DNA from: an uncultured Bacteroides sp. | GTDB taxonomy: Bacteria; Bacteroidota; Bacteroidia; Bacteroidales; Bacteroidaceae | Direction of reading: 5' to 3' | DNA: 6,505 bases | NCBI GenBank assembly: GCA_900544675.1 | Contig: UQVZ01000076.1 | Coordinates: 1 to 6,505 of the forward strand | Shown here: positions 1-4,679 of the stretch, in pieces | Layout: the number at the start of each line of letters is the position of its first letter | Numbering within the stretch: the stretch's first letter is position 1 | Position numbers and translations under genes: made by a program | Notes under the pieces: model-generated | The model's database searches: none | Told to the model about the DNA's origin: nothing | Seen by the model: the letters and a program-made list of their open reading frames with translations, nothing else

Positions 1-33
1 TGCGTAACAGTGGGAGAGTAGGTAGCCGCCGTT
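1..33 (+). rRNA. rrf: 5S ribosomal RNA, 3' end (partial)
   Basis: The first bases contain GGGAGAGTAGGTAGCCGCC, the conserved 3' arm of Bacteroidetes 5S rRNA, whose last bases pair with the 5' end of the molecule (outside this window). A GC-rich intrinsic terminator follows about 10 nt later, as expected at the end of an rRNA operon (16S-23S-5S order). The exact mature 3' end is uncertain by a few bases. The call rests on recognising the conserved arm only, since about three quarters of the molecule lies upstream of the window. Confidence 0.85.
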
Positions 34-42
34 TTAAGCGAG

Positions 43-82
43 GTCCCCGCCGGTCAAAAAAGACTGGGCGGGGACTTTTTTT
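43..82 (+). terminator. Intrinsic terminator of the rRNA operon
   Basis: GTCCCCGCC at 43-51 pairs perfectly with GGCGGGGAC at 67-75. The stem extends inward through GGTC (52-55) with GACT (62-65), using one G-U pair and leaving G66 bulged, around an all-A loop (56-61). A run of seven T follows (76-82). This is a textbook Rho-independent terminator just after the 5S rRNA, and it separates the rRNA operon from the protein genes downstream. Confidence 0.93.
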
Positions 83-148
83 GTAGATATATCAGCGAGG
101 ATAAATCTTTGAATCTTTTGATTTTCAAATAAAAATATAGCTGCTTGG

Positions 149-179
149 TTGGGAATATCAATTATTATTTGTATCTTTG
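149..179 (+). promoter_or_regulatory. Bacteroidetes-type promoter for yceD-rpmF
   Basis: TATCTTTG at 172-179 matches the Bacteroidetes primary sigma factor -7 consensus TAnnTTTG exactly. TTG at 149-151 lies 20 bp upstream of it, within the usual 19-21 bp spacing from the -33 element. Transcription would start near 185, giving a 5' leader of only about 20 nt before the TTG codon at 206. It is the only full-consensus match between the rRNA terminator and the first gene. It probably starts the whole ribosome-biogenesis run. Confidence 0.7.
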
Positions 180-205
180 CTGCCCGATTTATATAGTGTT
201 GTATT

Positions 206-754
206 TTGAAAACGCTTGATACATATAAGGTAAATTTGAGAGACATGGCACAAGATTCGTGTTCGTATGAATATGATCTTGATGACACATTCTTCAAGGA
301 TATAGAGGCTCCCGAAGTACGAAAAGGCGCATTGCATGTGCAGCTGGATGTACAGAAGTTTACAGGAGGCTTTATACTTGACTTTCATACCGTAGGTACG
401 GTAGTAGTCCCATGCGACCGCTGTTTGGACGATATGGACATGCCTGTAGATACGAGAGATACGTTGAAAGTCAAGTTAGGCTCTGATTTCGCTGATGAAG
501 AAGAGTGGGTTACCGTTCCCGAAGAAGAAGGATACATTGACGTATCGTGGTTCTTATACGAATTTATCGTTCTCAGTTTGCCGATGCAGCATACACACGA
601 ACCTGGCGAATGCAATCAGGAGATGATGGATGTTTTAAGCCAGCATTTGTGTACAGAGGAAAGTGAGTTTTCCGATGAAGAATATGGTCAGGCTCCGGAG
701 TCGGGTGCTGTTGATCCGAGATGGAATGAATTGAAAAAAATAGTAGATAAATAA
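206..754 (+). CDS. yceD: YceD/DUF177 family protein (23S rRNA accumulation)
   Basis: This 182-residue protein belongs to the DUF177/YceD family, whose members are needed for normal 23S rRNA accumulation and are typically encoded next to rpmF, as here (20 nt gap). Visible family marks are the CDRCL motif (Cys70 and Cys73, a CxxC pair), a later HEPGEC segment (Cys136), an acidic stretch around residues 152-166 and the C-terminal DPRWNELKK motif (170-178). The start is TTG at 206: an in-frame TAG lies at 194-196 and the only in-frame ATG is at 245, which would remove the LDTYKVNLRDM segment that I recall as conserved in Bacteroides homologues. The predicted transcription start near 185 agrees. 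No Shine-Dalgarno sequence is visible. The molecular activity is not known from sequence; the family call is secure. Confidence 0.9.
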   Translation: MKTLDTYKVNLRDMAQDSCSYEYDLDDTFFKDIEAPEVRKGALHVQLDVQKFTGGFILDFHTVGTVVVPCDRCLDDMDMPVDTRDTLKVKLGSDFADEEEWVTVPEEEGYIDVSWFLYEFIVLSLPMQHTHEPGECNQEMMDVLSQHLCTEESEFSDEEYGQAPESGAVDPRWNELKKIVDK

Positions 755-774
755 TTAAATAAAACGTTAAGAAA

Positions 775-960
775 ATGGCACATCCTAAAAGAAGACAATC
801 AAAGACAAGAACTGCTAAGAGAAGAACTCATGATAAGGCAGTTGCTCCTACGTTAGCTATTTGCCCGAATTGCGGCGCATGGCATGTTTATCACACTGTA
901 TGTGGAGCTTGCGGTTATTACAGAGGAAAGTTAGCAATCGAAAAAGAGGCTGCTCTTTAA
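775..960 (+). CDS. rpmF: 50S ribosomal protein L32 (bL32)
   Basis: This 61-residue basic protein starts MAHPKRRQSKTRTAKRR, the typical L32 N-terminus, which threads into the large ribosomal subunit. Residues 30-46 form a zinc ribbon with all four cysteines present (Cys30, Cys33, Cys43, Cys46, as CPNC and CGAC), so this is the zinc-binding form and not the Cys-free paralogue seen in some bacteria under zinc limitation. Length is normal. The gene follows yceD by 20 nt with no terminator between them and is surely co-transcribed with it. A strong terminator follows 53 nt after the stop codon, so yceD-rpmF can form its own short transcript. Confidence 0.98.
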   Translation: MAHPKRRQSKTRTAKRRTHDKAVAPTLAICPNCGAWHVYHTVCGACGYYRGKLAIEKEAAL

Positions 961-1013
961 TCAGAAGAGAAAGCTTTGTTGAACAAATGTTTATGAGGTT
1001 CAATTAAGAATAA

Positions 1014-1048
1014 AGCCGGAGAGCTTTCGGCTCTTCGGCTGTTTTTTT
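1014..1048 (+). terminator. Intrinsic terminator after rpmF
   Basis: Positions 1014-1024 pair with 1030-1040 as an 11-bp stem containing a single G-T pair (1019/1035), around the loop TTTCG (1025-1029). T1042-T1048 follow after one G. The structure ends 26 nt before the fabH start codon at 1075. It should release most yceD-rpmF transcripts, and only read-through would reach fabH unless an unseen promoter exists. Confidence 0.88.
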
Positions 1049-1074
1049 AAGAAACACATAGACTTAAAACAGAA

Positions 1075-2082
1075 ATGATGGAAAAGATCAATGCAGTAAT
1101 AACAGGAGTCGGTGGTTATGTACCCGACTATGTGTTGACAAACGAAGAGTTGTCGCGAATGGTCGATACCAACGACGAGTGGATTATGACTCGTATCGGA
1201 GTTAAGGAAAGACGTATATTGAATGAAGAAGGTTTGGGTACTTCTTATTTGGCACGTAAGGCAGCCAAGCAGTTGATGCAAAAGACCAATTCGGATCCGG
1301 ATTCGATTGATTGCGTGATTGTGGCTACTACAACTCCTGACTATCATTTCCCTTCTACGGCTTCAATCTTGTGTGATAAACTGGGATTGAAAAATGCATA
1401 CGCATTTGATTTGCAGGCAGCTTGTAGTGGCTTTCTTTATGCCATGGAGACGGCTGCAAGCATGATTCAGTCGGGCCGTCATAAAAAGATTATCATTGTA
1501 GGCGCGGATAAAATGTCGTCTATGGTGAATTACTCTGACCGTGCCACTTGTCCTATCTTCGGCGATGGTGCAGCGGCTTGCATGGTAGAAGCTACTACCG
1601 AAGATTACGGAATCATGGATTCTATTCTGCGTACCGATGGAAAAGGTTTGCCTTTCCTTCACATGAAGGCAGGCGGTTCGGTATGTCCTCCTTCTTATTT
1701 TACTATCGACAACAAGATGCATTATCTGTATCAGGAAGGAAGAACCGTGTTCAAGTATGCCGTGTCTTATATGTCTGACGTCACCGAGCAGATGGCTAAA
1801 AAGCACGGGCTGACCAAAGACAACATCGACTGGATTGTACCTCACCAGGCCAATTTGCGTATCATTGATGCCGTGGCTTCCCGTCTGGAAGTACCTTTAA
1901 GTAAAGTGATGATTAACATCCAGCGTTATGGAAACACCAGCGCAGGTACATTGCCGCTTTGTTTATGGGATTATGAGAAACAATTGAAGAAAGGCGACAA
2001 TCTGATTTTCACCGCATTTGGAGCCGGATTTACATGGGGTGCTTCGTATGTGAAGTGGGGTTATGATGGTGATAAGATTTAA
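1075..2082 (+). CDS. fabH: Beta-ketoacyl-ACP synthase III
   Basis: FabH catalyses the first condensation of type II fatty acid synthesis in the cytoplasm, joining an acyl-CoA primer to malonyl-ACP. The 335-residue product has the thiolase-fold triad in the expected order and spacing: Cys117 in LQAACSGF, His257 in VPHQAN and Asn287 in RYGNTSAG. The C-terminal FTAFGAGFTWGA loop is also present. Length is usual for the family. Two adjacent ATGs (1075 and 1078) could start it; Bacteroides homologues as I recall them begin MEKINAVITGVG, which favours 1078 slightly, a one-residue difference. No Shine-Dalgarno motif is seen. In many bacteria plsX separates rpmF and fabH; here it is absent. Terminators flank the gene on both sides. 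Confidence 0.97.
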   Translation: MMEKINAVITGVGGYVPDYVLTNEELSRMVDTNDEWIMTRIGVKERRILNEEGLGTSYLARKAAKQLMQKTNSDPDSIDCVIVATTTPDYHFPSTASILCDKLGLKNAYAFDLQAACSGFLYAMETAASMIQSGRHKKIIIVGADKMSSMVNYSDRATCPIFGDGAAACMVEATTEDYGIMDSILRTDGKGLPFLHMKAGGSVCPPSYFTIDNKMHYLYQEGRTVFKYAVSYMSDVTEQMAKKHGLTKDNIDWIVPHQANLRIIDAVASRLEVPLSKVMINIQRYGNTSAGTLPLCLWDYEKQLKKGDNLIFTAFGAGFTWGASYVKWGYDGDKI

Positions 2083-2106
2083 AATTAGCAAGAATGAATA
2101 CCTGAT

Positions 2107-2139
2107 AAAAAAACGCATCCCGACCCGATGCGTTTTTTT
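2107..2139 (+). terminator. Intrinsic terminator after fabH (A/T-flanked, potentially bidirectional)
   Basis: AAAAAAACGCATC (2107-2119) pairs with GATGCGTTTTTTT (2127-2139) as a 13-bp perfect stem around a 7-nt loop (2120-2126). The A-run on one side and T-run on the other would give a U-tract on either strand, so it could terminate both ways. It ends 24 nt before the era start codon. There is no minus-strand gene nearby that needs it, so its main role should be on the plus strand. Confidence 0.88.
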
Positions 2140-2163
2140 GTATCATAAATAAGAAAACTGATT

Positions 2164-3045
2164 ATGCACAAAGCCGGGTTTGTAAATATCGTAGGTAATC
2201 CCAATGTAGGCAAGTCTACATTGATGAATTTGCTGGTAGGCGAACGTATTTCCATAGCCACGTTCAAGGCGCAGACTACGCGTCATCGCATCATGGGCAT
2301 CCTGAATACGGAGGATATGCAGATTGTTTTTTCCGACACTCCGGGCGTATTGAAGCCTAACTACAAGTTGCAGGAATCGATGCTGAACTTTTCCGAGTCG
2401 GCACTGGTCGATGCAGACATATTGCTTTATGTGACGGATACTGTCGAAACGGCCGACAAGCACACCGATTTCATGGAAAAGGTGCAGAGCCTGAAAGTCC
2501 CCGTTTTGTTGCTTATCAATAAGATTGACTTGACCAATCAGGAGAACCTGGTCAAGTTGGTGGAAGAATGGCACGAGATGTTGCCCGATGCCGAGATTAT
2601 TCCGGTTTCGGCAAAAGCGAAGTTCAATATCGATGTCGTGATGAAGCGCATCAAGGAATTGTTGCCCGATTCTCCTCCCTATTTCGGGAAAGACCAGTGG
2701 ACCGACAAGCCCGCACGCTTTTTTGTGACAGAGATTATCCGCGAGAAAATCTTGCTGTACTACGATAAGGAGATTCCTTATTCGGTCGAGGTCGTGGTAG
2801 AGCAGTTCAAGGAAGAAGCCCGGAGCATTCATATCCAGGCAGTCATCTATGTCGAGCGCGAATCGCAGAAAGGCATTATCATCGGCCGGCAGGGCAGGGC
2901 GCTGAAGAAAGTGGCTACCGAAGCCCGCAAGACACTGGAACACTTCTTCCAGAAGTCCATCTATTTGGAAACCTTTGTCAAAGTAGACAAAGATTGGCGC
3001 AGTTCCGACAAGGAGCTCAAAAACTTTGGATATCAGTTGGATTAA
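2164..3045 (+). CDS. era: GTPase Era (30S ribosomal subunit maturation)
   Basis: Era is an essential-type GTPase that binds the 3' end of 16S rRNA during small-subunit assembly. The 293-residue protein has the full G-domain set: G1 GNPNVGKS (11-18), G2 threonines in AQTTRHR (36-42), G3 DTPG (58-61), G4 NKID (119-122) and G5 SAK (149-151). A C-terminal KH RNA-binding domain follows, with its GxxG loop as GRQG (241-244) and a conserved-looking tail ending NFGYQLD. Length is normal. The ATG at 2164 puts the P-loop the expected distance from the N-terminus. The next gene, der, is a paralogous GTPase 37 nt downstream, probably in the same transcript. Confidence 0.97.
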   Translation: MHKAGFVNIVGNPNVGKSTLMNLLVGERISIATFKAQTTRHRIMGILNTEDMQIVFSDTPGVLKPNYKLQESMLNFSESALVDADILLYVTDTVETADKHTDFMEKVQSLKVPVLLLINKIDLTNQENLVKLVEEWHEMLPDAEIIPVSAKAKFNIDVVMKRIKELLPDSPPYFGKDQWTDKPARFFVTEIIREKILLYYDKEIPYSVEVVVEQFKEEARSIHIQAVIYVERESQKGIIIGRQGRALKKVATEARKTLEHFFQKSIYLETFVKVDKDWRSSDKELKNFGYQLD

Positions 3046-3048
3046 TCT

Positions 3049-3063
3049 CGGCTGTGACAGCCG
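3049..3063 (+). other. Small hairpin in the era-der gap
   Basis: CGGCTG (3049-3054) and CAGCCG (3058-3063) form a perfect 6-bp GC-rich stem with a three-base loop, 4 nt after the era stop codon. Five T (3070-3074) come only after a 6-nt AT-rich gap, so it lacks the tight U-tract of a real terminator. It may be a weak pause or attenuation site, or a stabilising 3' structure. Confidence 0.4.
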
Positions 3064-3082
3064 TAAATGTTTTTAGAAGTAT

Positions 3083-4396
3083 ATGGGAAATTTAGTAGCA
3101 ATTGTAGGACGTCCCAATGTGGGAAAGTCGACACTGTTTAATCGTCTGACAAAGACACGTCAGGCTATTGTGAATGAACAGGCCGGTACAACCCGCGACC
3201 GCCAGTACGGAAAGTCGGAATGGCAGGGAAAGGAATTTTCTGTGGTGGATACCGGAGGATGGGTGGTTAACTCGGATGACATCTTCGAAGAAGAAATCCG
3301 CAAGCAAGTCATTTTGGCGATGGACGAAGCCGATGTCATCTTGTTTGTCGTAGATGTCAAAAACGGAGTGACCGATTTGGATATGGATGTAGCTGCCATT
3401 CTTCGCCGTTCGAAAACGCCGGTGATTGTCGTGGCAAACAAGACGGACAACAACAATCTGCAGTATGATGCTGCCGAATTTTATTCGTTGGGTTTGGGCG
3501 ACCCGTATTGCATTTCCGCATTGAGCGGAAGCGGCACGGGCGAGCTGCTCGATATGGTGATGAGCAAGTTCAAGAAAAATGCCGATGAGCTGATAGATGA
3601 AGATATTCCCCGCTTTGCCGTGGTAGGCCGTCCTAATGCAGGCAAGTCGTCTATTATCAATGCCTTTATCGGCGAAGACCGGAATATCGTGACCGAGATA
3701 GCCGGAACCACCCGCGATTCCATCTATACCCGTTACGACAAGTTCGGTTTCGATTTCTATCTGGTCGATACGGCAGGTATCCGGAAAAAGAACAAGGTAA
3801 GCGAAGACCTGGAATATTATTCGGTAATCCGCTCCATCCGTGCCATCGAGAATGCCGATGTCTGCATCCTGATGCTGGATGCCACCCGTGGCATCGAAGG
3901 GCAGGACCTGAATATCGTTTCCTTGATTCAGCGCAACCAGAAAGGGCTGGTGGTTGTAGTCAACAAATGGGATTTGGTCGAAGACAAGTCGGTCAAGGTC
4001 ATGAAGTTTTTCGAAGACGCCATCCGCAACCGTTTGGCTCCCTTTACCGATTTCCCCATCATCTTTGCTTCAGCTCTCACCAAGCAACGCATCTTCAAGG
4101 TGCTGGAGGCAGCCAAGGAAGTGTTTCAGGCACGCACGACGCGTATCCCTACCGCCCGTCTCAACGAAGCCTTGCTTCCGGTCATCGAGGCTTATCCGCC
4201 TCCTTCGAATAAGGGGAAATACATCAAGATTAAGTATATCACCCAGTTGCCCAATACGCGTGTTCCTTCATTCGTATTCTTTGCCAATCTGCCGCAATAC
4301 GTGAAAGAGCCCTACAAGCGCTTCCTCGAAAACCAGATTCGTGAGCGCTGGAAACTTTCGGGAACACCTATTAATATATTTATCCGGCAAAAGTAA
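3083..4396 (+). CDS. der: Ribosome biogenesis GTPase Der (EngA), tandem G domains
   Basis: Der is the double-GTPase factor for 50S subunit assembly. The 437-residue protein contains two complete G domains. The first has GRPNVGKS (9-16), AGTTRDR (34-40), DTGG (56-59), NKTD (119-122) and SAL (145-147). The second has GRPNAGKS (182-189), AGTTRDS (207-213), DTAG (229-232), NKWD (294-297) and SAL (330-332). A KH-like domain follows from about residue 355 to the end, closing with the family-typical GTPINIFIRQK. Length is normal. The short 37-nt gap after era holds a small hairpin but no convincing terminator, so era and der are likely co-transcribed. A terminator follows 24 nt after the stop. Confidence 0.98.
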   Translation: MGNLVAIVGRPNVGKSTLFNRLTKTRQAIVNEQAGTTRDRQYGKSEWQGKEFSVVDTGGWVVNSDDIFEEEIRKQVILAMDEADVILFVVDVKNGVTDLDMDVAAILRRSKTPVIVVANKTDNNNLQYDAAEFYSLGLGDPYCISALSGSGTGELLDMVMSKFKKNADELIDEDIPRFAVVGRPNAGKSSIINAFIGEDRNIVTEIAGTTRDSIYTRYDKFGFDFYLVDTAGIRKKNKVSEDLEYYSVIRSIRAIENADVCILMLDATRGIEGQDLNIVSLIQRNQKGLVVVVNKWDLVEDKSVKVMKFFEDAIRNRLAPFTDFPIIFASALTKQRIFKVLEAAKEVFQARTTRIPTARLNEALLPVIEAYPPPSNKGKYIKIKYITQLPNTRVPSFVFFANLPQYVKEPYKRFLENQIRERWKLSGTPINIFIRQK

Positions 4397-4420
4397 ATTG
4401 TCGGCAACAATCTCTCAGAG

Positions 4421-4464
4421 AGCCTCAAGGCATGAGCAAACGCCCGCCTTGAGGTTTCTTTTTT
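4421..4464 (+). terminator. Intrinsic terminator after der
   Basis: CCTCAAGGC (4423-4431) pairs perfectly with GCCTTGAGG (4446-4454), extendable by a G-T and an A-T pair at the base, around a 14-nt loop. The tail is TTTCTTTTTT (4455-4464). It closes the plus-strand run before the repeat region. Confidence 0.85.
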
Positions 4465-4539
4465 ACCACCGATTATTAAATGAAGAATTGAGAATCAAAA
4501 CTCTGTGTCTTCGCGTCTCTGCGTTCGATTTTGTTTGAA

Positions 4540-4618
4540 ACGCAGATTCACGCAGATTTCCGCGGATTTTTTCACCACGGATTACACAGATTTTTTTTCA
4601 TTATTGATTACGCAGATT
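4540..4618 (+). repeat. Imperfect array of 9-bp ACGCAGATT-type units
   Basis: Six related 9-mers lie in one orientation: ACGCAGATT (4540-4548), ACGCAGATT (4550-4558), CCGCGGATT (4560-4568), CCACGGATT (4575-4583), ACACAGATT (4584-4592) and ACGCAGATT (4610-4618). Two lie in the other orientation: AATCTGTGT (4651-4659) and AATCTGTGG (4660-4668). The consensus is roughly (A/C)C(A/G)C(A/G)GATT. Spacing is nearly head-to-tail at first and then irregular. Variation between units and irregular spacing exclude a CRISPR array. Confidence 0.75.
4567..4609 (+). repeat. Direct repeat, left copy, flanking the ATPase-nuclease gene
   Basis: This 43-nt stretch matches 6464-6505 in the same orientation with two differences only: G4579 in place of A, and eight T in place of seven in the T-run at 4591-4598. 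Its first 26 bases are also the inverse of 4651-4676 apart from that same base, so this copy takes part in a local palindrome. Confidence 0.9.
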
Positions 4619-4650
4619 AAATTCACCCGTTATTAACTATTAATTTAATT

Positions 4651-4676
4651 AATCTGTGTAATCTGTGGTGAAAAAA
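4651..4676 (-). repeat. Left inverted repeat of the ATPase-nuclease unit
   Basis: These 26 bases are the exact reverse complement of 6464-6489. The repeat begins 3 nt beyond the stop codon of the minus-strand gene, so the gene fits closely between the two arms. It is also the near-perfect inverse of 4567-4592, with one mismatch (4579/4664) that becomes a G-U pair in plus-strand RNA. Confidence 0.92.
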
Positions 4677-4679
4677 CAA

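Larger units (their letters stand above)
4465..4679. other. Convergent intergenic repeat region between der and the ATPase gene
   Basis: This 215-bp stretch has no gene of its own. Apart from an unremarkable AT-rich start (4465-4500), it consists mostly of short related motifs in both orientations. It holds the degenerate CTCTGTGTC, TTCGCGTC, TCTGCGTTC string (4501-4525), the ACGCAGATT-type 9-mers (4540-4618) and a long palindrome (4567-4676). The short open frames that cross it lack any recognisable protein character. Confidence 0.7.

Noticed and set aside
80..111. Second promoter just after the rRNA terminator (TTTG at 80-83, AATCTTTG at 104-111, 20 bp apart)
   Set aside because: The -7 box lacks the first T of TAnnTTTG and the -33 element is part of the terminator T-run. 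The match at 149-179 is better.
2143..2943. 266-codon minus-strand open frame opposite era
   Set aside because: It is fully antisense to Era, which has all its GTPase and KH motifs, and its translation resembles no family I know.
4341..4538. 65-codon plus-strand frame running from the der 3' end into the repeat region
   Set aside because: It overlaps der out of frame, crosses the der terminator and ends in repeat sequence; there is no sign of a real protein.
4501..4676. CRISPR array
   Set aside because: Units are only about 9 bp, vary between copies, occur in both orientations and lack uniform spacers; no cas gene is present.
4567..4676. Palindrome as an intrinsic terminator of the minus-strand gene
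   Set aside because: On the minus strand the stem is followed by A-rich sequence and not a T-run, and the loop is about 58 nt, so it does not meet the usual terminator pattern.
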